NCBI GenBank assembly: GCA_036725605.1
Contig: DAIMDW010000005.1
Span: 62,001 to 126,000 of the forward strand
DNA from: CALBTQ01 sp036725605
Lineage (GTDB): Bacteria > Lernaellota > Lernaellaia > Lernaellales > Lernaellaceae
DNA length: 64,000 nt
Direction: 5' to 3'
The translations under genes and the position numbers were made by a program. Position 1 is the first letter of the stretch. Each line of letters starts with the position of its first letter. The notes below the pieces were generated by a model, which made no database searches, was not told the origin of the DNA, and worked only from the letters and a program-made list of their open reading frames with translations. This document shows positions 43,560 to 52,667 of this stretch, piece after piece.

Positions 43560-45206
43560 TCAGTTGGTTTTTTGCATGATGGCGAACAGGTAATCGAAGG
43601 AATCGATAGGAACGGCCAATCGCATAGGTCTTTTAACGAATATGTACTGTTCCCGACTGAGGTATTGCGGATCCATTTGCTGGATCCGTTGCAGGATCAC
43701 GGCGATGTCCTTTTCGCTGAGCGGAACTTTTCCGCGATAAAAGAAAAGCCGGAAGCGCGGCAATCCCTTGCGGCGGGGCGTCAACATGCTAAGGCGCTTG
43801 CCGGCGAAAATGCCCAGATTGTTCAGGATGTAATACATATTTTTGTTGGGGACTAACTTGAGCGTTTGACCTTCCCGCACGATTTCCATTTGTCGGATGG
43901 TGAGGTGCGTCGGCGTGTCGCTTTTCGCCCAGGTGTCGATAATCGCCCGGCCGAAATCCTTGGTCACGATCAGCGAACGCATTTCGGTGCGGAAATCCAG
44001 CGACTTGCTGCGATATTGATCGACGGGCAGTACGGTCAGCGCTTGCGCCTTTGTCCACGTGCCGCCGATCGCAATCGCGACCACGGTGAGGAGCGCCAAC
44101 GGACCGACCCAGCTCCGACGACTGCCGAGGGCGAATAACGAGTGCGCTTCCACGATCAGCAACAACGCGGCCGGCGCGTAGAGAAATTGAAAATCGTTCG
44201 GCAGCAGCCGCGCCGGGAAGGAGCACGCCATTGCTCCGAAAATCCAAAAAATCGAAAAGAGTAAAAACGCCTGATACAACCGGCGCGGTTTATTGAGGAT
44301 GAGCGAGACGATGGTCAACGCGAAAGCCGGTGCGAGCAGACGATAATAAAATGGCCCCAGAGAAACCCGATGATTTCCCATCAATTCGTCGCTCATCCTT
44401 TTGGGGAATAAGGATAAGAGGCCTGCTTTGCCGGCTAAAAAATCGGCGTTGTGCATTTTGGTCAGGTAGGACCCGATAAAATAATTCAAAAACAGCAGCA
44501 CCGGTAGCGCGGCGGCGATAATAAACAAGGTGATTTTCAACCAGCGCCACGACGTTTGTTTTCCGTCGGTCAATACGAAGATGAGCAGAAAAATAAACAG
44601 CGGCATCAGGGTTACGATCGCCGTGGGATGCGTGGTCACTCCGATGCCTATCAGCAATCCGAGGATGAACGAATGGCGAAAAGTCCAGGTCGTTTTGAAA
44701 ATAGTCAGCGCGTAGTAGTAAGCCCACAGCACGATCGTGACCGCGTGAAATTGAAGGTCGAACTTGCGGCTGGAATTGTCGAACACCGGCAGGGTCGCCA
44801 GAACAAAGGCGCAAAGCAGGCCCACTTTTTTGTTCGCCAGCCGGTTGCCGATGCGATACCCGGCCAGAATCATCAACAAATAAAAAACGAAGGTGAACAA
44901 CCGAAATAAGGTCAGGTTCGGCGGAATGACATAAGACAGGAAACTGAGGAGAAGCGTGATGAACGGATAAGCCGGGTTTTCGCGCCCGATTTGGGCGAAC
45001 ATGGCCGACAACGAATGATCGCCGAGCAGATAATGATAAACAGAGAAAAACGAACCGGCGAAATAAAAATCGTGATCGGGAAACGAACGGCCATCGTAAA
45101 GCGAATAAAAAAGTTGAACGATTACCGCCAGCAGCAGAATCGATCCGAGGAGGAAGTAATGCAGGAACGATGTTTCTCGTTTCGACTCGGGCAAAGAGAT
45201 GTTCAA
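43560..45206 (-). CDS. GT-C-type membrane glycosyltransferase, paralogue B
   Basis: The 548-residue protein has about ten hydrophobic helices and the same signature motifs as its neighbour: YDGRSFPDHDFYF near the N-terminus, GLLCAFVLATLPVFDNSSRKFDLQF and THPTAIVTLMPLFI. A C-terminal soluble domain follows. The start codon is TTG; no ATG or GTG is available before the first helix. Base composition is clearly lower in G+C than the surrounding genes, suggesting separate acquisition or relaxed codon use. An 80-bp gap separates it from paralogue A, so both may be co-transcribed. Confidence 0.72.
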   Translation of the reverse strand: MNISLPESKRETSFLHYFLLGSILLLAVIVQLFYSLYDGRSFPDHDFYFAGSFFSVYHYLLGDHSLSAMFAQIGRENPAYPFITLLLSFLSYVIPPNLTLFRLFTFVFYLLMILAGYRIGNRLANKKVGLLCAFVLATLPVFDNSSRKFDLQFHAVTIVLWAYYYALTIFKTTWTFRHSFILGLLIGIGVTTHPTAIVTLMPLFIFLLIFVLTDGKQTSWRWLKITLFIIAAALPVLLFLNYFIGSYLTKMHNADFLAGKAGLLSLFPKRMSDELMGNHRVSLGPFYYRLLAPAFALTIVSLILNKPRRLYQAFLLFSIFWIFGAMACSFPARLLPNDFQFLYAPAALLLIVEAHSLFALGSRRSWVGPLALLTVVAIAIGGTWTKAQALTVLPVDQYRSKSLDFRTEMRSLIVTKDFGRAIIDTWAKSDTPTHLTIRQMEIVREGQTLKLVPNKNMYYILNNLGIFAGKRLSMLTPRRKGLPRFRLFFYRGKVPLSEKDIAVILQRIQQMDPQYLSREQYIFVKRPMRLAVPIDSFDYLFAIMQKTN

Positions 45207-45315
45207 CGGATGAATCCCGCTTTGTTGTGTTGAAATAAGCCGATTTCGTCTGTTGCGCCAAGAATAGATGCCGTCCTTTTGAAAATCAACCGCCCCTCTC
45301 GGAAGCGAAGAAAAA

Positions 45316-45334
45316 ATATTATCACTGATAATAT
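45316..45334. promoter_or_regulatory. 19-bp perfect palindrome resembling a TetR-type operator
   Basis: ATATTATCACTGATAATAT is a 9-1-9 palindrome. Its core TATCACTGATA matches the TATCAnTGATA centre of tet operators. It lies in AT-rich DNA between divergent genes, 85 bases before the enolase-superfamily gene and about 110 bases before the glycosyltransferase start. No TetR-family regulator is encoded in the window. Confidence 0.5.
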
Positions 45335-45419
45335 ATATTTGTATGTGGCCGGTGTGCCCGAACGGTTTTTATGGTAGAAAATAGTTTCTCTTGAAGTCTG
45401 ACCGATAGGAGTGCGACGA

Positions 45420-46652
45420 ATGAGCAAAATCGAGCGCATCGAATTGTTTCACGTCAGCGTGCCGCTGCCGGCGCCCTTTTACCCTTCGTGGATTCCCGGT
45501 TTCCCGCAGACGCACAACCGCTTCACGCTGATTCGCCTGACCACCGACGACGGCCTGGTCGGCGTCAGCGCGGGCAGCGCCATGTCCACCGAGCGCCAGG
45601 GCCTGGGCGAGCTGATCGGCGGATATCTCATCGGCGCGCCGGCCGACGATCTGGTCAAAGCGCGCAAGTTGCTGCGCGAGGCTTCGTACCTCGGCTGGCG
45701 CAACTGGTGGATCGAAGCGGCGATCTGGGACATCATCGGCCAAAAGGAAAACAAGCCGGTCTACCAGTTGCTGCAGGAAAAACCGGAGACGGTTTTCCGC
45801 GCCAAAGTTTATGCCTCCACCGGTGAGGTGCGGCCGTTCGGCCGGCGCACGAACTACCTCGACACGATCCGCGACATGGGCATCGACGCGATAAAAATCC
45901 GCGTGAAGGACCCGGAGCGGAAAGACGACATTTCCATCCTGCGCGACGTGCGCCGCGAGCTGGGCGACGCTTTCACCATCGCCGTCGACGCCAATCAGGG
46001 CTGGCCGGTTTCGGTGGTCGCGCCGACGCCGGAGTGGGATTACGACTACGCGCTCAATTTCGGCAAGGCCTGCGACGACCTGGGCATCGCCTGGATCGAA
46101 GAACCGCTCGACCTGCTCAAGTGGGACGATATGGCCAAACTGCGCCGCGCGGTGAAAACACCCATCGCCGGGGCCGAGCTGCTCGGCGATTTCCATGAGG
46201 TGCGCGCGTTGCTCGAACACGAATGCCTCGACATGTATCAGCCCGACGCCACGTTCTGCGGCGGCCTGACCAGCAGCAAACGGATCATGGAAGAATGCCG
46301 CAAGCGCCGCCTCGGTTTTTCGCCGCACACCTGGACCAACGGCATCGGCTTGATGATCAACCTTCACGCCTTCGCCGCCTGGGAAAAACGCCACCTGCTC
46401 GAATATCCCCTCGAACCGCCGGGGTGGATTCCCAAGTGCCGCGAGGGCGTCATCGCGCCGATCGAGGTGCACACCGACGGCACGATCGACGTGCCGCAAA
46501 CGCCCGGTCTCGGCCTGAACATCGACGAACGACGGTTGAAAAAATTCGGCACGTGTTTCTACGTCGCCACGCCCTTGCGCATCGCGGTTAAAACCGTGCT
46601 CGAAAAGGGTCTCACCACCGCGCTGGATCTGAAGCGGAAAAAGGACGGTTGA
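45420..46652 (+). CDS. Enolase-superfamily (mandelate racemase/muconate-lactonizing-like) enzyme
   Basis: The 410-residue protein has the capping domain and barrel of the enolase superfamily. A lysine motif (AIKIRVKDP), metal ligands Asp in VDANQGW, Glu in WIEEPLD and Glu in GAELLG, and a C-terminal His in SPHTWTNG suggest the mandelate racemase subgroup. This subgroup abstracts the proton alpha to a carboxylate, often in sugar-acid dehydration. The ATG at 45420 has AGGAG 8 bases upstream; the GTG at 45411 overlaps that site. It might feed the dehydratase/aldehyde dehydrogenase pathway encoded at 18.4-23.4 kb, but this is only functional analogy. Confidence 0.82.
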   Translation: MSKIERIELFHVSVPLPAPFYPSWIPGFPQTHNRFTLIRLTTDDGLVGVSAGSAMSTERQGLGELIGGYLIGAPADDLVKARKLLREASYLGWRNWWIEAAIWDIIGQKENKPVYQLLQEKPETVFRAKVYASTGEVRPFGRRTNYLDTIRDMGIDAIKIRVKDPERKDDISILRDVRRELGDAFTIAVDANQGWPVSVVAPTPEWDYDYALNFGKACDDLGIAWIEEPLDLLKWDDMAKLRRAVKTPIAGAELLGDFHEVRALLEHECLDMYQPDATFCGGLTSSKRIMEECRKRRLGFSPHTWTNGIGLMINLHAFAAWEKRHLLEYPLEPPGWIPKCREGVIAPIEVHTDGTIDVPQTPGLGLNIDERRLKKFGTCFYVATPLRIAVKTVLEKGLTTALDLKRKKDG

Positions 46653-46665
46653 GGCGCGTCAACCG
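46646..46665. terminator. Bidirectional hairpin at convergent stops
   Basis: CGGTTGA and TCAACCG form a perfect 7-bp stem around GGCGCG. The stop codons of the two convergent genes lie inside the two arms. No T-run follows, so its strength as a terminator is uncertain. Confidence 0.4.
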
Positions 46666-48077
46666 CGCAAGTAGCGCCACGTCAGCGTCAGGAAATCGCG
46701 CGCGCTCACGCGAATGCGGTAGATGCCGCGCGATTTAACCAGCCCCTCGAAAAGCCGACCGATCAGCCAATACAGCGGATACAGCGGCAGGCGCGACAAG
46801 CGGTCAGCCGTGCGCTTGGATGCGCGCAACGCGACCAGCACGCGGAAAAGCTGGTACAGCCGCCGCACGCGTTGCCGGTCGGGAATCGCCAGCACCGAGC
46901 GGTCCTTGAAGCTCGGCGGCAGATCGTCCGGATCGCCGGTGAACAGGTTGAGCCGCACCGCTTCGTCGCCCAACGCCGTGCCGGGGTAGGGTTGGAAGAT
47001 CATCACGTCGGGCACCGTCGGTTGGAGTTCGACGTTGAGCGCCAACGTTTGCAGATCGTCCGCAAAGGTCGCGCCGGGCAGCGCCAGCATGCTGTAAAAC
47101 TCGAACGGCACGTGCGCCGCGTGCAGCACCGACGCCGCGTGGCGCAGTTGCGCATCGGTGACGTTCTTGCACAGCACCTCGCGCCGCCGGCGTTCGTCGC
47201 CCACTTCCAGCCCGACGCCGACGTAGGCCAGCCCGGCGTCCTTGAGCAGCGCGATGCGCTCGCGCGTGACCAGCCCCGCCAGAAAATTCACGAAGAACGG
47301 CAGACCGATCTCGCGCTTGTACGCGGCGGCGAAGGTCTCCAGCCAGGCGCGATCGGTGGCGAAGGTGTCGTCGAAAATGTAGACGAACGACAGCGGCGCG
47401 CGCCGTTTGTAGGCCGCGATTTCGGCGACGAACCGCTCCGGGCTGAACCGGCGCACCCACCGCCCTTGCGCGCGGTACATCTCGTGCTGCCGGTCGTTGT
47501 AACAAAACGAGCAATGATACGGGCAGCCGCGCGCGGCCATGAACGGCTTGACCGGAAAACGCCGCGCGAGCGGATGTTCGTCCAACAGCTCCCAGGCGGC
47601 GAAGGGCAGTTCGTCCAGATTTTCGATCAGCGCCGCGGGCGGATTCGTGCGCAGGCGATCGCCGTCGCCGAACGCGAAACCGGGCGTCGCCTGCGGCTCG
47701 TCATTTTGCTCGTAGCGTTGCAGGTACTCGACCAGCGAACGCTCGCCCTCGCCGCGACACACGGCGTCAACCTCGGGGCGCTGCGCCAATTGGGGGAAAA
47801 ACGTCGCGTGCGGCCCGCCGAACACCGCGTGAAAATCGAAGCGACTCTTCAAGCGCCGCGTCAGCCGCAACACGCGCTGATGCTGTCCGGTGATCACCGG
47901 AAAACCGACGACCTCCGGCGCGAACTCGCGCATCGTTCGTTCCACCCGGCGCGGATCCGTCAGATCGGCCAGGCGCACCTCGTGCCCCGCCGCACGGCAC
48001 ACGGCCGCCAGCGACAACACGCCCAGCGGTTGAAAATTCAGATTGCCCAGCAGGGTATCGGCAAACAGGACGCGCAT
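46659..48077 (-). CDS. B12-binding-type radical SAM enzyme (cluster gene 1)
   Basis: The 472-residue protein has a cobalamin-binding-like N-terminal domain (residues 1-145, with PLGVLSLAAVCRAAGHEV and GGPHATFFP; the canonical DxHxxG is absent). Its radical SAM core has Cys185, Cys189 and Cys192 (RGCPYHCSFC). The C-terminal extension of about 90 residues carries LPLYPLYWLIGRL. It is most similar in layout to the gene at 56439, which shares the tail motif and EVGDERRRREVL/ETGDETVRRELL. The chemistry is probably methylation or C-C/C-S bond formation on an unknown substrate. Its start is 1 base after the stop of the upstream radical SAM gene. Confidence 0.85.
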   Translation of the reverse strand: MRVLFADTLLGNLNFQPLGVLSLAAVCRAAGHEVRLADLTDPRRVERTMREFAPEVVGFPVITGQHQRVLRLTRRLKSRFDFHAVFGGPHATFFPQLAQRPEVDAVCRGEGERSLVEYLQRYEQNDEPQATPGFAFGDGDRLRTNPPAALIENLDELPFAAWELLDEHPLARRFPVKPFMAARGCPYHCSFCYNDRQHEMYRAQGRWVRRFSPERFVAEIAAYKRRAPLSFVYIFDDTFATDRAWLETFAAAYKREIGLPFFVNFLAGLVTRERIALLKDAGLAYVGVGLEVGDERRRREVLCKNVTDAQLRHAASVLHAAHVPFEFYSMLALPGATFADDLQTLALNVELQPTVPDVMIFQPYPGTALGDEAVRLNLFTGDPDDLPPSFKDRSVLAIPDRQRVRRLYQLFRVLVALRASKRTADRLSRLPLYPLYWLIGRLFEGLVKSRGIYRIRVSARDFLTLTWRYLRG

Positions 48078-48078
48078 G

Positions 48079-49335
48079 TCAGCAGCCCGCCGGCGGTCGG
48101 TCGCGGAAGAAGCCGTTGTACACGCACCCGGGCATGAAGCCGTGTTCGGTCGCGTACACCAGGTGACAATTGCCGGCGGCGCGCAGGTCGAACGCGTCGG
48201 CGTGATGGAAGTGCTCGATCGTCACCGGCAGAATGTTTGCGGCGTATTCGGCGCGGTCGTAGCGCCACAATTTTTGCGCCTGCCGCAACAGTCGCGGCAT
48301 CGCGCGCAGGCTGATCTGCCGATTGAGCGGCACGACCTTGTCGCCGGCCAACGTCACCAGAAACGGCGCGAGACAGCTGCGATTGCGGAACGCCGGATGA
48401 CGCGTCACGAAATAAAGCCGCTGCCAGAGGCGCTTGAATTCCAGAATGTCCGAGCGCTCGATTTCGTCGCCCGAACTTTTTTCCAGCGCGCGCACCGCGT
48501 CGGTCTGGTCGGTCAGCGGCCCCGGTTCGTCGGGTCGGTCGCCCTCACGACGACTGCGGGGAAAAATCGAAACACGCCGCACGTTGGGCATGCGCAGGGC
48601 GTAGCGCAGAATCTCGTGCATCTCCTGATCGTTGACGCCCATCTGCAGCGGCACGGCCAAATGCACGTTGATGTCGAAGTCGGCGAGCATCGTGATCACC
48701 CGCCGTTTTTGTTCGATCAGATTTTCGCCGCGAAACGTCAGCGACGCCTTGGGCGTGAAGCCGTCGAACTGCAGCACCACCCAGCGCAGCCCCGCTTTTT
48801 GCAACTCCTGCAGCAACCGCCGGTCGAGCAACCCCTTGCCGTTGGATTTCAGGCGCGCCGTGTAGCCCTTGTTCTCCACGCCCGCGACCAACCAGTGGAT
48901 GTCCTCGCGCAGCAGCGGCTCGCCGCCGGTCAGCAACACGTTGGGCGCGAAACCGCGCCTGGGTCGCGGCGGCAGACGATCGAGCAGCTCTTTCAACGAC
49001 GGGTCCGCGCCCGTGTCGGCGGCGTGCAACGAGTTGATCGCGCAATCGGGACACGCCAGGTTGCAGCGCAGCGTCGCCTCCAGCGCGATGGTCGTCGCCA
49101 ACGACGCGAAGGGCGCCCAGTCGGATTGAAAATCGTCGACCGGCAACGTCGGCTTGGCCCGGTCGAAGCGGCGCAGATCGTCATACAGCAATTCGTCGTT
49201 GGCGAGCGGCCGTTCCCAAAAACCGTGCTGCGGACACGTTGCGCGCAGAAACGCCCGTCCCTGCCGGGCGTAAATCTCGGCGTTGGTTTGCGCGCGGCAG
49301 CGCGGGCAACGGGTGGCGGTGTCGATGCGATTCAT
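48079..49335 (-). CDS. Radical SAM enzyme of the MJ0619/tetraether-synthase-like type (cluster gene 2)
   Basis: The 418-residue protein begins with a zinc-ribbon-like segment (Cys10, Cys13 in CPRC, then Cys34 and His37 in CPQHG) and a radical SAM core with Cys91, Cys95 and Cys98 (CNLACPDC) and LLTGGEPLLRED. Further cysteines near the C-terminus (CLAPF, GNCHLV, PGCVYNG) could bind auxiliary clusters. The N-terminal CPxC and CPxHG arrangement before a radical SAM core is, from memory, a hallmark of the MJ0619 family, which includes archaeal tetraether lipid synthase. A role in joining or modifying lipid chains is therefore possible but unproven. The ATG at 49335 is chosen over one at 49443. Confidence 0.75.
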   Translation of the reverse strand: MNRIDTATRCPRCRAQTNAEIYARQGRAFLRATCPQHGFWERPLANDELLYDDLRRFDRAKPTLPVDDFQSDWAPFASLATTIALEATLRCNLACPDCAINSLHAADTGADPSLKELLDRLPPRPRRGFAPNVLLTGGEPLLREDIHWLVAGVENKGYTARLKSNGKGLLDRRLLQELQKAGLRWVVLQFDGFTPKASLTFRGENLIEQKRRVITMLADFDINVHLAVPLQMGVNDQEMHEILRYALRMPNVRRVSIFPRSRREGDRPDEPGPLTDQTDAVRALEKSSGDEIERSDILEFKRLWQRLYFVTRHPAFRNRSCLAPFLVTLAGDKVVPLNRQISLRAMPRLLRQAQKLWRYDRAEYAANILPVTIEHFHHADAFDLRAAGNCHLVYATEHGFMPGCVYNGFFRDRPPAGC

Positions 49336-49393
49336 GCGGCCATTATTTGGTGCGCCCGACGGCGTGTCAAACAGCGATTGGCGGCGGATACAC

Positions 49394-50815
49394 TTAACGC
49401 TCGCCCAGCGACAGCACCGTGCGCAGGCCGCGCCAATGAGCACGCAGATCGCGCCACGAGCGAAGCGAACGCAAGCGCCGGAAAACGTAAGCCGGGCGCA
49501 GGTAGTAGCGACGGTAGAACCACCGCAGCCGTTGCAGCAGTCGCGGTTCGTCGCCGGGCGCGCACCACAGGCGCGTGCGGAAATTCTCGTCCGGCGCGGC
49601 GGAAAACGCGCGCCAGTAATCGTCGGCGAACAGGCCGGTCCGCAAACCTTGCGCGTACAACTCGGTGGCCGGATACGGCGTGTACAACGACGCGTGCACC
49701 ATGTCCGGCGCGGCCTGTCGGGCGACGGTCAGACTCGCGCGCAGGTCGTCCCACGTCTCGTCGGGATTGCCGATCATGAAATACGCGATCGTCCGCAGCC
49801 CCGCCCGTCGCGCCTGGTGGAACAGGTCGATCGTCGCGGCCAGGTCGGTGGGGCGGTTCAGCCGCTGCAACACGCGCGGGCTGCCCGCTTCGATGCCCAT
49901 GGTGATCGTGTCGCAGCCGGCGCGTTTCATTTCGCGCATCGTTTCGCCGTCGACCGTGCCGACCCGGCTGCGCGCCAGCCACGGCAGGTCGAGCCGCCGT
50001 TCGCGGATCGCCGCGCACAGCGCCAACGTGTGCGCTTTCTCGATGGTCATCAGTTCGTCGTAAAACAGGATGTACCGCATGCTCAGCGCGTCGCACCAGA
50101 CCATCTCCTCGACGATGTTTTCCGGTGAACGCCGTCGATGCACCTTGCCGGTCACCGACTGCGAGCAGAACGCGCAGCGGAACGGGCAGCCGCGACTCGA
50201 CAGCATGATGCCCACCGGCGCGCGCTCGGTGACCAGCGACGAATAGCGCGCGATGGGCGTCAGGTCGTGCGCGGCGAAGGGCAGCGCGTCCAGGTCGGCC
50301 ACGGGCGGCGGCACGCTCCGACTGACCACCTCGCCCTCGCGCAACAGCACAACGCCGGGAAGGCGCGCGAGGTCCTCGCCGGCGGCCAGCGCCGACAGGA
50401 ACTGCGGAAACGTGTGATCCGCTTCGCCCTGCAGGCAAACGTCGAACGCGCCCAGGCGGATCGTTTCCTGCGGATAAAGAAACGGCTGCAAGCCGCCGCA
50501 AACGATCGTCGCCGACGGCGCGGCCTCGCGCACCGTGCGGGCGGTCTTGAGCGCATCGAGCAAGGTGAAGGTGGTGGCGGTCAGGCCGACGACCTCCGGC
50601 GCCGCCTCGCGCACGCGCCGCGCCAACGCCGGATAATCCAACCTTTCCGCATGCGCATCCAGCAACGCGACCTGATGATCGCCCGTCGCCCGCGCGGCGG
50701 CGGCCACGTACATCAGGCCGATCGGCGGGGTTGCCCCGCGCAAACGCTCGACCGCCGGCGGCAGGTTGGCCTGCACCGGATGAAGCTCGGGCGGATTGAT
50801 CAACAAAACCTTCAT
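49394..50815 (-). CDS. B12-binding-type radical SAM enzyme (cluster gene 3)
   Basis: The 473-residue protein has an N-terminal cobalamin-binding-like domain (MKVLLINPPE, PPIGLMYVAAAA, LLDAHAERLDY) and a radical SAM core with Cys210, Cys214 and Cys217 (RGCPFRCAFC). Conserved elements are FYDELMTIEKAH and GCDTITMGIEAGSP. The C-terminal tail, WFYRRYYLRPAYVFRRLRSL, matches the aromatic-Arg-Pro tail of BchE/P-methylase-like enzymes. It is the first of three minus-strand radical SAM genes (49394, 48079, 46659) and divergent from the GT2 gene, 119 bases away. Confidence 0.87.
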   Translation of the reverse strand: MKVLLINPPELHPVQANLPPAVERLRGATPPIGLMYVAAAARATGDHQVALLDAHAERLDYPALARRVREAAPEVVGLTATTFTLLDALKTARTVREAAPSATIVCGGLQPFLYPQETIRLGAFDVCLQGEADHTFPQFLSALAAGEDLARLPGVVLLREGEVVSRSVPPPVADLDALPFAAHDLTPIARYSSLVTERAPVGIMLSSRGCPFRCAFCSQSVTGKVHRRRSPENIVEEMVWCDALSMRYILFYDELMTIEKAHTLALCAAIRERRLDLPWLARSRVGTVDGETMREMKRAGCDTITMGIEAGSPRVLQRLNRPTDLAATIDLFHQARRAGLRTIAYFMIGNPDETWDDLRASLTVARQAAPDMVHASLYTPYPATELYAQGLRTGLFADDYWRAFSAAPDENFRTRLWCAPGDEPRLLQRLRWFYRRYYLRPAYVFRRLRSLRSWRDLRAHWRGLRTVLSLGER

Positions 50816-50934
50816 CGGTCGCCTTGGTGTGCGTTCGTTTGTTTATACACCGAAATTCCGCCCGGCGGCCATCGCCGTCTTTTCAGCGCGCCGCATTTTC
50901 GGTAACGTGAGAAAACTCAGGAACCGGGCGGTCG

Positions 50935-51645
50935 ATGAAACTGTTGAGCATCATCATTCCCTGCTACAACGAACGGGCGACGGTGGCGCGCCTGCTGGCG
51001 AACGTTGCGGCCGCCGATTTGTCCGCCATCGGCATGGACAAGGAAATCCTGCTCGTCGACGACGGTTCGACCGACGGCACGACCCAGGAGATTCAGCGTT
51101 TCGCGCAAGAGCATCCGCAAGCGCCGTTGCGCGTGTTGACGCATCCGCACAATCGCGGCAAGGGCGCGGCGATTCGCACGGCGCTGGCCGAGGCGCGCGG
51201 CGAGGTGACGTTGATTCAGGACGCCGACCTTGAATACACGCCCGACGATTATCCGCACTTGCTGCAGCCGATTCTCGCCGGCGTCACGCGCGTCGTCTAC
51301 GGTTCGCGCTGGCTCGCGCCGACGCTGCCGATTTCCGGTCCGCTCTACACCCTCGGCGGCTGGCTGGAAAACAAGTACCTGCGGCTGCTGTATCGCACCA
51401 ACATCACCGACATCGCCACGTGCTACAAAGTCGCGCGCACCGATCTGCTGCGCGATCTACGGTTGGAAGCGGAAGGCTTCGAGTTTTGCCCCGAGGTGAC
51501 CGCCCGGCTGCTCAACCGGCACGAGATGATCGTCGAAGTGCCCATCACCTACCGGCCGCGCAAAAAGCACGAAGGCAAAAAAATTCGCTGGACCGACTTT
51601 TTCATCGCCCTCTACACGCTGACCAAAATCAGATTTCGTCACTGA
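50935..51645 (+). CDS. GT2 glycosyltransferase, polyprenol-phosphate sugar synthase-like
   Basis: The 236-residue GT-A enzyme begins LSIIIPCYNE and has the nucleotide-binding LLVDDGSTDGT, a DAD metal motif in IQDADLEY and GKGAAIRTAL. The length and motifs fit soluble dolichyl/polyprenyl-phosphate mannose or glucose synthases without a membrane tail. It would charge a lipid carrier with one sugar, the donor type that GT-C enzymes use; two GT-C-like proteins are encoded 6-9 kb to the left. It is the only plus-strand gene between the two blocks of radical SAM genes, and its 3' end overlaps the convergent gene by 7 bases. Confidence 0.85.
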   Translation: MKLLSIIIPCYNERATVARLLANVAAADLSAIGMDKEILLVDDGSTDGTTQEIQRFAQEHPQAPLRVLTHPHNRGKGAAIRTALAEARGEVTLIQDADLEYTPDDYPHLLQPILAGVTRVVYGSRWLAPTLPISGPLYTLGGWLENKYLRLLYRTNITDIATCYKVARTDLLRDLRLEAEGFEFCPEVTARLLNRHEMIVEVPITYRPRKKHEGKKIRWTDFFIALYTLTKIRFRH

Positions 51646-52667
51646 TCGGCGTCGTCGCCGCGCAGGCATTCGCGCCACAACTCGGGCGCTTCGGCGACCA
51701 GACACGGTTTGCGGCGTCCGTCGAAACACGGCGTGCGGCCCAGGCGTTCGTAGATCGTCGCCAACGGTTGTTCGCGCACGTTGCCGTAGCTGCGGTGAAT
51801 GACCGCGCAGGGAAACACGTCGCCATAGGGCGTCACGTAAATTTTCTCCGTGCCCGCCGGGCAGCCTTCGCGCAGCCAGTTCGACGAGCCTTCCCAGCGC
51901 ACGTGCGGCAGCGTGAGCAGTTGCAGGTAGCGTTGGTAATCGTTTTCCGTTAGCACCACGTCCGCGCCTTCCCACGCGCCGACCGGATAGGGCAGGTTGA
52001 GCGTTAGCGGCAGGCCCTGTTGCGCGGTCCGCTCGGCCAGCGTGGCCATGGCGCCGTTGCGCAGATTCTCGCGGGTGACGACCGCCGTGAGCCACACGGG
52101 CAACGCGATCTCCCGCGCGAGGCGTATGACCTGTTCCACGCGTTCGTACGAGCCCGCGAAGCCGCGCATCACGTCGTGCGTTTCCGGCGACGGTCCGTCC
52201 AGCGACAGAGCGAGCATCGCCAGCCCGCGCCGCTTGAGTTCCGGCAAATTATCGCGATCGAGCGCGTACCCGTTGGAAGCCAGCGTGACGATCAGTCCCG
52301 ACAGGCGCGCCGTGCGTTCGACGATCTCGAAAATGTCGTCGCGCAGAATCGGTTCGCCGCCGGTGTAGTTGATGTAGATGCCGCCGAGCCGTTCGATCTG
52401 CCGCGCGGTGTGCAGAATTTCGTCGGCGGTGAGCGGCGGCCGCGCATCGTCGATCAGCGTTTTGGTCAGGCAGTGCGGACAGTTGAAATTGCAGTCGTAG
52501 GTGATCGCGAATTCCACGCCGCGCAGTACGCGCCGCCCCGCGAGTACACGCAGGTAATTTTTCATCAGCTTGGGCGTCAGCCCGCGATAGCGCCACGCCA
52601 GCGATAGATTATGCCGTCGCCAACTGAGGCGGTCGCCGAAGCCGCCGACGTTCGCCGGGCGCGTCAC
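51639..52667 (-). CDS. Radical SAM enzyme with SPASM-like C-terminus (cluster gene 4)
   Basis: The 342-residue protein has a radical SAM core with Cys59, Cys63 and Cys66 (CNFNCPHC), INYTGGEPILRDDI and LALSLDGPSPETHD. Its C-terminal part has auxiliary-cluster cysteines (GCPAGTEKIYVTPYGDVFPC and later PC, EC). SPASM-type enzymes modify peptides or small molecules. There is no B12 domain. It is the last gene of the seven-gene operon and a tandem paralogue of the upstream gene; both keep the sequence order RGVEFAITY / CPAG-EK / PYGDV-PC. The start overlaps the previous stop in ATGA. Confidence 0.87.
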   Translation of the reverse strand: MTRPANVGGFGDRLSWRRHNLSLAWRYRGLTPKLMKNYLRVLAGRRVLRGVEFAITYDCNFNCPHCLTKTLIDDARPPLTADEILHTARQIERLGGIYINYTGGEPILRDDIFEIVERTARLSGLIVTLASNGYALDRDNLPELKRRGLAMLALSLDGPSPETHDVMRGFAGSYERVEQVIRLAREIALPVWLTAVVTRENLRNGAMATLAERTAQQGLPLTLNLPYPVGAWEGADVVLTENDYQRYLQLLTLPHVRWEGSSNWLREGCPAGTEKIYVTPYGDVFPCAVIHRSYGNVREQPLATIYERLGRTPCFDGRRKPCLVAEAPELWRECLRGDDADQ

